From contig DVMJ01000020.1 of the NCBI GenBank assembly GCA_018715065.1, positions 1-29,981 of the forward strand: a DNA stretch of 29,981 nt. The letters are read 5' to 3'. Below the pieces are notes generated by a model that was given only the letters and a program-made list of their open reading frames with translations, did no database searches and was not told where the DNA came from. Source of the DNA: Fimiplasma intestinipullorum (GTDB lineage: Bacteria > Bacillota_I > Bacilli_A > Erysipelotrichales > Coprobacillaceae). Shown one piece after another: positions 23,149 through 29,923 of the stretch (position 1 is the first letter of the stretch; the number at the start of each line of letters is the position of its first letter). The position numbers and the translations under genes were made by a program.

Positions 23149-23836
23149 AAAGTGAGAGTGAGAAGGTTGTCTCACTTGTCTGATAACCCATGTTTTCTAA
23201 TTCCCTGCCTAGACCTTCCATTAGCCAGCTGACTTGCTTGAACAGGAGCGTTTTGGCACTGATGCTGTATTTCACTTGCAGCGCTTCATCCTGACGCAGG
23301 ATTGCCTGCATGAGATAGGAGATGGCATAGACGAAGGCCACCATGGTCTGTTTTAATTGAAGGTCCTGATCTAGATCGACCACATCTCCAAAGAGATGGT
23401 TGATCGTTCGACCGGGACGAAAATGATAAATATTGGTTTCCTGTTCTTCCCAACGATAATTCGTATCTTCACTGGCTTTCACATAGAGCGAGAGGAAGAT
23501 ATCATTATAAATAATGAAATGATCGTTTTGAAGCTGAAATTCGATCATGCCTTGAGCGACCTTGCAGGCCCGCAGATACAGATCGTCCTCACTGGAAAAA
23601 CGAGCGGCGATATGCTGCTCCATCTTATGCGCTTCCTGAAAGAAGATGACCCACAGGATATCTTCTTTGGTCTTGAAATATCGATAGATCGTGGGCCTGG
23701 AAAGATGACAGGCCTTGGCGATACTTGTGATGTTGATTCCGTCGATTCCTTTCTCTAACGCCAGCTCTGCAGTGGTTTCCATGATCCGCTCGATTTGTTT
23801 CATATAATGTTGTTCGTAATTCTTTTTGTTATCCAT
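23147..23836 (-). CDS. TetR/AcrR-family regulator
   Basis: This 229-aa protein has an N-terminal TetR HTH (about residues 14-60: ITSIAKACHLSRPTIYRYFKTKEDIL) and a helical ligand domain of unknown specificity. It is followed by its own terminator, so it is not co-transcribed with the ABC genes behind it. Its start at 23836 has no ribosome binding site, and a TGTTATACT extended -10 box ends six bases before the ATG, which points to a leaderless transcript. The divergent phn operon starts 155 bases away, with TTTACA/TGTAAA palindromes between, so the most likely target is the phn promoter and its own. Confidence 0.9.
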   Translation of the reverse strand: MDNKKNYEQHYMKQIERIMETTAELALEKGIDGINITSIAKACHLSRPTIYRYFKTKEDILWVIFFQEAHKMEQHIAARFSSEDDLYLRACKVAQGMIEFQLQNDHFIIYNDIFLSLYVKASEDTNYRWEEQETNIYHFRPGRTINHLFGDVVDLDQDLQLKQTMVAFVYAISYLMQAILRQDEALQVKYSISAKTLLFKQVSWLMEGLGRELENMGYQTSETTFSLSL

Positions 23837-23842
23837 GGTTTA

Positions 23843-23851
23843 AGTATAACA
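23843..23851 (-). promoter_or_regulatory. Extended -10 promoter of tetR, start codon at the expected +1
   Basis: On the minus strand TGTTATACT (23851-23843). Only six bases (23842-23837) separate the hexamer from ATG, so the A of ATG is at the usual +1 distance. Confidence 0.65.
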
Positions 23852-23886
23852 TATATAAATCAGAAAGTTGAACAGAAAAATTAAAA

Positions 23887-23903
23887 TTTTACATTGTGTA
23901 AAA
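23887..23903. promoter_or_regulatory. Probable TetR operator, site 1
   Basis: TTTTACATTGTGTAAAA: perfect 7-bp arms around three bases, located upstream of the tetR promoter. Confidence 0.72.
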
Positions 23904-23923
23904 TCCTTAACAAATAGTTTACC

Positions 23924-23946
23924 TTTACACGGTGTAAAATTTTACA
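23924..23946. promoter_or_regulatory. Probable TetR operator, site 2 (overlapping palindromes)
   Basis: TTTACACGGTGTAAA (23924-23938; 7-bp arms) overlaps the perfect 14-bp palindrome TGTAAAATTTTACA (23933-23946). Together they cover the -35 region of phnD, so binding should block transcription of the phn operon. Confidence 0.75.
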
Positions 23947-23952
23947 TTCCTC

Positions 23953-23961
23953 TGATAGAAT
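23953..23961 (+). promoter_or_regulatory. Promoter of the phn operon
   Basis: TGATAGAAT (23953-23961): extended -10 box with TAGAAT. The -35 position falls inside the palindrome block (TGTAAA at 23933-23938, 17-base spacer). Confidence 0.65.
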
Positions 23962-23991
23962 AATGGCGAACTTTGAAGGAGGATATGAAAA

Positions 23992-24897
23992 ATTAAAATC
24001 AAGAAAGTTCTTGCGAGTTTAGCGTTAGTCATGAGTTTAAGTATCACTGGATGCTCCAGTAACGAAAATAGCGATCGTCCGGAAGGGTGGCCGGAAACAT
24101 TTGTTGTCACCACTTCAGTCGATGAGAACAACCCTGATGCCGATGCGATGAACCAGCAGTTTGCCAGCGATCTGGAAGCTGCCCTGGGAATCCCTGTGGA
24201 AGTTTATTCTTCAGCTGATTATACCACCATGATCGAAGGGATGGCAGCCGGTAATGTTCAGGCGTCCATGGTGTCACCAATGAGTTATTTCCAGACCAAG
24301 GAAAGAGCGAATGCCGAATTAGTGGCTTCAGCGAAAATGGCCTATGAATATCGTTCTGTTTTCATCACTCAGGGTGATAACGATGAAATTAATTCTTTAG
24401 AAGATTTAAGAGGAAAAACGTTTGCCTTTGTGGATCAGGCCAGCTCCAGCGGATACCTTTATCCAAAAGCCCATTTAGTTCAGACATTGAATCTAGATCC
24501 AGATCAGTTAGAAAACTCCGGTTATTTCTTTGATACCGTTGCTTTCAGCGGTGGTCATAACACGTCTTTAGTGGGTGTTGCGATGGGAGATTATGATGCT
24601 GCCTGTGTGGGATTGCAGGTTGTGGATATGATGCAACAGGCTGGTCAGATCCAGGAAGGCGATATCAAGATCATCGATCAGACGGATATCATCCCTAACC
24701 CTGCTTATGTGATTGATGGTGATCTGCCTCAGGATCTGAAAGATAAGTTTAAAGATTTCTTATTGAATTATGATAATGCAGATTTCTTTGAAGCTGCTTT
24801 AGGTAGTGCCGATATGCGCTTTGGTGAAGTATCTGAAGCAGATTATGAACCTGCTCGCCAAGTGATGGAATTATTACATCTCGATATTGGGGGATAA
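23992..24897 (+). CDS. phnD: Phosphonate-type ABC transporter substrate-binding lipoprotein
   Basis: The mature protein is a PhnD-family periplasmic-type binding protein, anchored as a lipoprotein: FVVTTSVDENN strand, SADYTTMIEGMAAGNVQASMVSPMSYF, and FAFVDQASSSGYLYPKAHL, the hallmark of phosphonate/phosphite/phosphate-ester binders. The first ATG in frame (24031) is within the signal peptide and lacks a ribosome binding site. Read from ATT 23992 the N-terminus is MKIKKVLASLALVMSLSITG-C, a perfect lipoprotein signal with lipobox ITGC (Cys21), and AAGGAGG (23976-23982) is 9 bases upstream. The ATG at 23985 is out of frame and stops after three codons. So the start is either the rare codon ATT or an ATG displaced by one extra A in AAAAA (23988-23992). 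First gene of the operon; 301 aa. Confidence 0.85.
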   Translation: MKIKKVLASLALVMSLSITGCSSNENSDRPEGWPETFVVTTSVDENNPDADAMNQQFASDLEAALGIPVEVYSSADYTTMIEGMAAGNVQASMVSPMSYFQTKERANAELVASAKMAYEYRSVFITQGDNDEINSLEDLRGKTFAFVDQASSSGYLYPKAHLVQTLNLDPDQLENSGYFFDTVAFSGGHNTSLVGVAMGDYDAACVGLQVVDMMQQAGQIQEGDIKIIDQTDIIPNPAYVIDGDLPQDLKDKFKDFLLNYDNADFFEAALGSADMRFGEVSEADYEPARQVMELLHLDIGG

Positions 24898-24901
24898 TAA
24901 G

Positions 24902-25693
24902 ATGAGTGATTTATTACAGATTTCACATTTAGGAAAATCTTATGACGGAAAAAACTTTGCCTTAAAAGATGTTTCGGCATCTTTTAAGGCAGGCGAATTC
25001 GTTGTTGTCATCGGGCCAAGCGGTGCCGGTAAGAGTACCTTTATTCGCTGTATCAACCATATGATCGTCCCTAGTGAAGGTGAGATCGTGATGGAAGGTG
25101 TTCATTTAGAGAAACTGAAAGGAAGAGCCTTAAGAGAGCAGCAGGCACGTATCGGCATGGTCTTCCAGAACTATAATCTGATTGGCCGAACTTCTGTTAT
25201 CAAAAATGTCCTGTTTGGCCGTTTAGGTCAGATGAGTGCCTTTGATTCCATTTTTGGGCGTTATTCCCAAAAAGATATTAAAAGAGCGATGGAACTCTTA
25301 CAAGAAGTGGGTCTTGGAGATCAAATGGACAAGCGTGCAGATGCCTTAAGCGGTGGTCAGCAGCAACGTGTAGGAATTTGCCGGGCTGTCATTCAAAATC
25401 CAAAGTTGCTTTTAGCGGATGAACCGATTGCCTCTTTGGACCCACAGTCAGCCAAGATCGTCATGGATACATTAGCTAATTTAACACAACAGTATGGATT
25501 GACCTGCATTGTCAATTTACATCAGGTTGATTTCGCCAAAAAATATGCAACACGGATCATTGGTATCAAAGGAGGACATTTGTTATACGATGGTAAACCT
25601 GAGGCATTAAGTGATGCTTTGATAGCGGATATTTATAAAGGCAAAGAAGATCAGATGACACTGAAATCGGCTCAGGAGGTTGCATATGCCTAA
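24902..25693 (+). CDS. phnC: Phosphonate ABC transporter ATPase
   Basis: This 263-aa ATPase has GPSGAGKST (about 38-46), the PhnC-type Q-loop MVFQNYNLIGRTSVIKNVLFGRLG, LSGGQQQR, LLLADEPIASLDP and the switch His in LHQV. The long segment after the Q-loop (FGRLGQMSAFDSIFGRYSQKD) is characteristic of PhnC. It energises uptake through the two PhnE-type permeases that follow. GGGGGA before ATG 24902 marks the start, 4 bases after the phnD stop; an earlier frame start at 24887 lies inside phnD. Confidence 0.95.
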   Translation: MSDLLQISHLGKSYDGKNFALKDVSASFKAGEFVVVIGPSGAGKSTFIRCINHMIVPSEGEIVMEGVHLEKLKGRALREQQARIGMVFQNYNLIGRTSVIKNVLFGRLGQMSAFDSIFGRYSQKDIKRAMELLQEVGLGDQMDKRADALSGGQQQRVGICRAVIQNPKLLLADEPIASLDPQSAKIVMDTLANLTQQYGLTCIVNLHQVDFAKKYATRIIGIKGGHLLYDGKPEALSDALIADIYKGKEDQMTLKSAQEVAYA

Positions 25694-26462
25694 GACGCTG
25701 AAACGCAGCCATCAGATTGGTTTTACTGTGGCAGGCATTGGTCTGGCCCTGGTGTTTTTTTCCTGCTGGTATCTGGAAATTTCACCAATGGATCTTCTAT
25801 TGTCTTTTCCGGACTTTATTTCTTTCTTTACAGCCAATTTTTTACCACCGAACTTTTCTGATTGGCAGGAATTCTTGCCTTCTGTTTTAGATACATTCTT
25901 CTTTGCCATTGTAGCTACCTATATTTCAACATTCTTTGCAATGTTTTTTGGTTTGATGATGTCCGAGCTCGTCAATCCTTTTAAACCATTGCGTGTTGTT
26001 TTTCGAGGAATCGTTTCCTTTTTCAGAAACATTCCTGTGATGATCTGGGCCAGCTTACTGGTATATGCCTTTGGGGTAGGCGAACTGGTCGGTTTGATTG
26101 CCCTGGTCATTGCGACAATTGGCTTTCTTTCCCGCAGTTACGCGGATTCGATCAGTGAATTAGATAAAAGTAATCTGGAGGCGTTGAAAGCTTGCGGTGC
26201 CAGTCCTTTACAGGTATTATGGCATGGCACATTAGTCCTTTTCAAACCATCTTTCATCAACTGGACACTGTATTGTTTTGAATTAAACATTCGTTCTTCT
26301 ACTATTTTAGGCATGGTCGGCGCCGGTGGGATCGGTGTGCTGATTCAGACCAATATCAAACTATTCCGTTATGAAACGGCCTTTGGGATCATACTGATCG
26401 TTATTGTGATGGTGCTTTGCAGTGAACTGCTAACCAATAAAATTAGAGAAAGGATCCATTAA
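25686..26462 (+). CDS. phnE: Phosphonate ABC transporter permease (first PhnE)
   Basis: This 258-aa permease has about six hydrophobic segments and the cytoplasmic coupling loop LEALKACGASPLQVLWHGTL (EAA-type motif) that docks on the ATPase. GMVGAGGIGVLIQT near the C-terminus is typical of PhnE. AGGAGGT (25674-25680) is six bases before ATG 25686, and the gene overlaps phnC by 8 bases. It is a diverged paralog of the next gene; the two probably form a heterodimeric channel. Confidence 0.93.
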   Translation: MPKTLKRSHQIGFTVAGIGLALVFFSCWYLEISPMDLLLSFPDFISFFTANFLPPNFSDWQEFLPSVLDTFFFAIVATYISTFFAMFFGLMMSELVNPFKPLRVVFRGIVSFFRNIPVMIWASLLVYAFGVGELVGLIALVIATIGFLSRSYADSISELDKSNLEALKACGASPLQVLWHGTLVLFKPSFINWTLYCFELNIRSSTILGMVGAGGIGVLIQTNIKLFRYETAFGIILIVIVMVLCSELLTNKIRERIH

Positions 26463-26464
26463 TT

Positions 26465-27253
26465 ATGAAAAAGTATCGTATTCATCCACGCGGATATGCT
26501 TTGCGTTATATTCTGGGAGGCGCTGCTCTGATCCTTCTCTTTGTTTTCAGCTGTGTCTACCTGGATCTGGATTTTGCCAAATTTGCCCAGCGTTTAAGCA
26601 ATGTGCCAGAGATTGTGAGTCGTATGATGCACTTAGATCTCTCCATGCTGCCTGAAATTATTTTTCAGCTCTTTGTTTCGATTACCCTGGCTTTATTAGC
26701 GCTTGTCATCGGGATTGTGATTTCCTTTGTACTGGCAGCCTTTGGTGCAAGTAACCTGGCTCCTCATCATTGGATCAGCCAGCTGATCAAAGGTGTGGTC
26801 GCGGTGGTTCGGGCTGTCCCAAGTCTGGTTTGGATCCTGATGGTCGTTGCTTCGGTCGGCTTTGGAAACAGCGGCGCACTGCTTGGTTTAGTCATCATGA
26901 GTGTCGGCTTTTTAACGAAGGCCTTTTGCAGTGTCTTTGAGGAAAACGGTTATGGTCGTATTGAAGCGCTGCGTTCAGTAGGCGCACGCTGGATCAACGT
27001 TGTGATTCAGGGAGTCGCAAATGATGCGCTGCCGGGTTTATTGACCTGGATTGCCTTAACGATCGAGACCAATATTGCCACATCTATTTCTTTAGGTGTA
27101 TTGGGCATTTCGGGTGTAGGAAATTTACTGAACAGACAGATTATGAAATTTAATTATCCTGGTATTTCGACGATCATCCTGGTTATCTTCATTGCCCTGA
27201 TCATTGTCGAATTATCAGTAGGGAAACTAAAGGAGCGTATTCATGAAAAATAG
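26465..27253 (+). CDS. phnE: Phosphonate ABC transporter permease (second PhnE)
   Basis: This 262-aa permease has about six hydrophobic segments, the coupling loop IEALRSVGARWINVVIQGV and a C-terminal GVLGISGVGNLLNRQI region. Its N-terminus (MKKYRIHPRGYALRYILGG) is positively charged. It starts two bases after the first phnE stop, with AAAGGA 12 bases upstream, and overlaps the phosphatase gene by 11 bases. Two separate PhnE genes are common in Firmicute phn transporters. Confidence 0.92.
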   Translation: MKKYRIHPRGYALRYILGGAALILLFVFSCVYLDLDFAKFAQRLSNVPEIVSRMMHLDLSMLPEIIFQLFVSITLALLALVIGIVISFVLAAFGASNLAPHHWISQLIKGVVAVVRAVPSLVWILMVVASVGFGNSGALLGLVIMSVGFLTKAFCSVFEENGYGRIEALRSVGARWINVVIQGVANDALPGLLTWIALTIETNIATSISLGVLGISGVGNLLNRQIMKFNYPGISTIILVIFIALIIVELSVGKLKERIHEK

Positions 27254-28697
27254 TATTCAACGTCTCAACTTAGAGGGAACTTATAATACACGTGAGCTTG
27301 GCGGATACCCATGTGAGAAGGGGCGACAGATGACACGTTATGGGCAGTTTCTGCGTTCGGACCGTTTAGACGCTCTGACTGCAAAAGACATTGAAGTTTT
27401 AAAGGCATATGGTGTCACGACGGTCATTGATCTGCGCAGTCAAAAGGAGATCAGCGAGGCACCGGACACCCCGGTGATCGAAGCAGGATTCCAATACTAT
27501 CACTGTCCTTTGATGTCTGAACTCATGTACGAAAATGCCGTCAACGGAACGTTTGATCAAACCACACTAGCCGGCGGGTATGCCAGGATGGTCATGCAGT
27601 ATGAGCGCATCAAGGCTTTCTTTGAAATTGTTTTAAACAGCGAAGGCACCGTTCTGTTCCACTGCACGGGCGGTCAGGATCGCACCGGGATCATGAGCAT
27701 GCTGCTGCTGATGGTGGCACATGTGGATTATTGTGATATCATCAATGACTATTTGATTACATCTACTTATACCTCACAGGATACCCGTTTACAGGCTTTT
27801 TTTCCGGAAGGGATGGCGTTAAGTGAATTGCGTACGGAGCCGGCCTGTTTGAAAGCGGCATACGATGCAGTGCTGAATCGCTATGGCACGATTGAAGCCT
27901 ATTTAGAGGCCTGTGGTCTTACGAAAGAAGCCATTCAGGCTTTACATGACCGTCTGGTTGGGCCTGCCGGGGATTACCGTCATCTGCCTTTGGAAGGCGC
28001 CTATAACTATCGTGACCTTGGTGGTTATCCTTGTGTGCAGGGGTATACGAAATTCCATCGCCTGATGCGCAGTGACGATATCGGACAGTTGACGCAGGCG
28101 GACCTGGATCGCTTATATGCTTACGGCTTAAGGACGATTGTGGACCTGCGCTTTGAAAACGAAGCCGCAGTCAGTCCGGATGCTACGCAAAAAGATGGTC
28201 GCTTTCGCAATCTGTCCATGCCATTTGTGACCTCCACGATGCAAAGGCTGGGAACAGATGCGACGACCATCAATATGAATGAAGCCAAACAGATCACACT
28301 GGCAGATCTTTATGTCGACCTCGTTAAGGATCATGCCCTGGTTAAAAAGACGCTGGAAGCGATTGCCGAGGCAGAGGGCGGCATTCTATTCCACTGTTCG
28401 GCTGGTAAAGACCGCACAGGGGTCATTGCGATGCTGCTCTTAATGATTGCGCAAGTCGGACAGGCTGATATCTATGCCAACTACCAGCAGACATTCTACT
28501 ATCTGATTCAAAAACCTGAAATACGCGAACGTTTGAATCCGGAATGGATGGAAATGATGGAGTCAAAAGTCGAAAGTATCGCGAAACCTTATACATATAT
28601 CATAGATCACTATCAAAATATTGAAGGCTATCTGAAGGCAATCGGATTATCAGAGTCAGCTCGCATGGCTTTGCAAAATAAACTCGTACAGGACTAG
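27243..28697 (+). CDS. Tandem two-domain tyrosine-phosphatase-like protein (Y_phosphatase3/LipA type)
   Basis: This 484-aa cytoplasmic protein is a head-to-tail duplication of a roughly 240-residue phosphatase domain. Each half has NxR(E/D)LGGYPC near its start (residues 15 and 255), an IDLR or VDLR strand, and a C-X5-R P-loop: CTGGQDRTG at 141-149 and CSAGKDRTG at 385-393. The second matches the CxAGKDR form of bacterial phosphatases able to act on phosphotyrosine, phosphoserine and phosphoinositides. The first has Gly-Gln for Ala-Lys, so it may differ in substrate or activity. AAAGGAGC precedes ATG 27243. It overlaps phnE2 and ends the operon. The context suggests it acts on the imported phosphate ester, or as a signalling phosphatase for the transporter; no C-P lyase genes are present. 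Confidence 0.88.
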   Translation: MKNSIQRLNLEGTYNTRELGGYPCEKGRQMTRYGQFLRSDRLDALTAKDIEVLKAYGVTTVIDLRSQKEISEAPDTPVIEAGFQYYHCPLMSELMYENAVNGTFDQTTLAGGYARMVMQYERIKAFFEIVLNSEGTVLFHCTGGQDRTGIMSMLLLMVAHVDYCDIINDYLITSTYTSQDTRLQAFFPEGMALSELRTEPACLKAAYDAVLNRYGTIEAYLEACGLTKEAIQALHDRLVGPAGDYRHLPLEGAYNYRDLGGYPCVQGYTKFHRLMRSDDIGQLTQADLDRLYAYGLRTIVDLRFENEAAVSPDATQKDGRFRNLSMPFVTSTMQRLGTDATTINMNEAKQITLADLYVDLVKDHALVKKTLEAIAEAEGGILFHCSAGKDRTGVIAMLLLMIAQVGQADIYANYQQTFYYLIQKPEIRERLNPEWMEMMESKVESIAKPYTYIIDHYQNIEGYLKAIGLSESARMALQNKLVQD

Positions 28698-28725
28698 AGA
28701 ATTCCACGTGAATTCTCTTTTTTTG
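28696..28725 (+). terminator. Intrinsic terminator of the phn operon
   Basis: AGAGAATTC (28696-28704), loop CACGT, GAATTCTCT (28710-28718), then T to 28725. The stem starts at the second base of the stop codon (28695-28697). Confidence 0.92.
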
Positions 28726-28778
28726 TGTCCCTGGATCAACATATCAAAATCAGTCTATGGGGCAAAGAACTTACCGGT

Positions 28779-29258
28779 CTATTTCGCAAGGTCATTTAGC
28801 GTTTTGCCGGTAATTCGATAGGTTGTCCAGTCGGACATCGGTTCTGCTCCTAAGGATAAATAGAAATCGATGCTTGGTTGATTCCAGTCAAGGCAGCACC
28901 ATTCCAGACGACCGCATTGACGTTCGATTGCAATTGCAGCAAGTTTCTTTAAAAGGGCCTTCCCATAGCCATTGCCTCGATATTCGGGCAAAACATATAG
29001 ATCTTCCAGATAGAGACCTGCTCTGCCTAAGAATGTAGAAAAGTTATGAAAGAATAGTGCAAATCCAATTTCTTTATCTTCGAGACAAGCGAAGATCACT
29101 TCTGCTTTCTCCTTATCAAAGAGCCATTCTTCAAGCATGGCTTCATCCGCCACGACTTCATCTAACATTTTTTCATACTCTGCCAGTTCGCGAATAAACT
29201 TCAAGATCAATGGGACATCCTGACGCTTGGCAAATCGAAAATTGACTTGTGTATCCAT
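28779..29258 (-). CDS. GNAT acetyltransferase, spermidine/diamine acetyltransferase-like
   Basis: This 159-aa GNAT protein has the acetyl-CoA motif VLPEYRGNGYGKALLKKLA (about 89-107), with the upstream strand GLYLEDLYV and downstream GRLEWCCLDWNQPSIDFYLSLGAEPMSDWTTYRITG. This C-terminal pattern is typical of the SSAT/diamine acetyltransferase group, which acetylates polyamines or small amines. AGGAG (29270-29266 region) sits before ATG 29258. It is a single gene, convergent with the phn operon and with only a weak inverted repeat (TTACCGG at 28771, CCGGTAA at 28807) near its end. Confidence 0.9.
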   Translation of the reverse strand: MDTQVNFRFAKRQDVPLILKFIRELAEYEKMLDEVVADEAMLEEWLFDKEKAEVIFACLEDKEIGFALFFHNFSTFLGRAGLYLEDLYVLPEYRGNGYGKALLKKLAAIAIERQCGRLEWCCLDWNQPSIDFYLSLGAEPMSDWTTYRITGKTLNDLAK

Positions 29259-29298
29259 TTTTATCTCCTTCTTTCTATCTTGGTAGTGTCAAAAACAG

Positions 29299-29327
29299 TT
29301 AGTTTATTTTATGCATAAATTAACTAA
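29299..29327. repeat. Imperfect palindrome around ATGCAT
   Basis: TTAGTT (29299-29304) and AACTAA (29322-29327) flank an AT-rich core centred on ATGCAT (29311-29316). The arms are offset by one base. It lies upstream of the GNAT gene and near the border of the mobile-element remnant, so it could belong to either. Confidence 0.35.
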
Positions 29328-29362
29328 AAACCTCATTCTACCTTGGTTTATATATATATACT

Positions 29363-29387
29363 GGTTGATTTCCCCTGGAAATTAACC
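29363..29387. repeat. 11-bp hairpin upstream of the transposase remnant
   Basis: GGTTGATTTCC (29363-29373) pairs with GGAAATTAACC (29377-29387) with one G-T wobble and a CCT loop. Outer stretches GTTTAT (29346-29351) and ATAAAC (29389-29394) could extend it. Probably terminal structure of the insertion sequence. Confidence 0.5.
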
Positions 29388-29432
29388 GATAAACTTGACC
29401 ATTTCCTCTGCACAAAAAAGGTAATCACATCC

Positions 29433-29438
29433 TATAAT
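29433..29438 (+). promoter_or_regulatory. -10 box upstream of the transposase remnant
   Basis: TATAAT (29433-29438), 37 bases before the start codon. No good -35 hexamer is seen at the right distance. Confidence 0.4.
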
Positions 29439-29824
29439 GAAGTCGCGACACCACAATAAAAGGAGGTTATTACCATGGCCAAGATTATATCATGTTTGAT
29501 TCATTTTTTACATACTTTTAGAAAACTTTTATATAAATTTGAATGTTTCCTTTTAAGATTTCTTCCAAGCGATCCGAATCCTTCTTCTTCAAGTGATGCC
29601 TACAGAAGATTCAAGGTTCATTCTCTTCCTGTCCTTGAACCTGAACATCTTCCCATTCCTTTTGATCAGGCGAAGGCTGCCTATGAACTTAAACACAATA
29701 AACCACTTAAGCCTGTCTTCAGGCATGCCGGCAAGACTTATCCCCCTCAAGGAACCGTGGGGCCGGTCGGTCCGGTGGGGGCGACGTCAAAAGGAAATCA
29801 CCTCATTTTAATAGTATACTTCTC

Positions 29825-29853
29825 TTGCATTTTTCTATTAAATGTATTAAAAT
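29825..29853 (+). promoter_or_regulatory. Promoter near the right edge
   Basis: TTGCAT (29825-29830), 17 bases, TAAAAT (29848-29853). It would transcribe the six-codon ORF and hairpin at 29881-29923 and whatever lies beyond the window. Confidence 0.55.
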
Positions 29854-29880
29854 CCCGTTTTTTACAGTTTGATAAAAAGG

Positions 29881-29923
29881 AAAAGGAGAATTATGTTGAT
29901 AATCAGGACATAATCCTCCTTTT
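29881..29923 (+). promoter_or_regulatory. Hairpin enclosing a ribosome binding site and a six-codon ORF
   Basis: The 15 bases 29881-29895 pair with 29909-29923 (14 of 15), loop of 13. The 5' arm carries AAAAGGAG and the ATG of a tiny ORF (29893-29913, MLIIRT then stop); the 3' arm is CCTCCTTTTT, a direct anti-ribosome-binding-site. It could be a plain terminator or a leader-peptide attenuator for a gene outside the window. Confidence 0.45.

Noticed and set aside
23038..23175. 46-residue N-terminal extension of the first ATPase
   Set aside because: Runs across the operon promoter and the tetR terminator; GGAGG fixes the start at 23037.
23887..23946. CRISPR-like repeat array in the tetR-phnD region
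   Set aside because: Short AT-rich palindromes with irregular spacing and no spacers; operator sites explain them better.
24031..24897. phnD starting at ATG 24031
   Set aside because: Would remove most of the lipoprotein signal peptide and has no ribosome binding site; the frame upstream codes for a perfect signal peptide.
29593..29811. 72-aa plus-strand ORF in a second frame of the transposase remnant
   Set aside because: Overlaps the better frame from 29475, which has the ribosome binding site and the family-like N-terminus.
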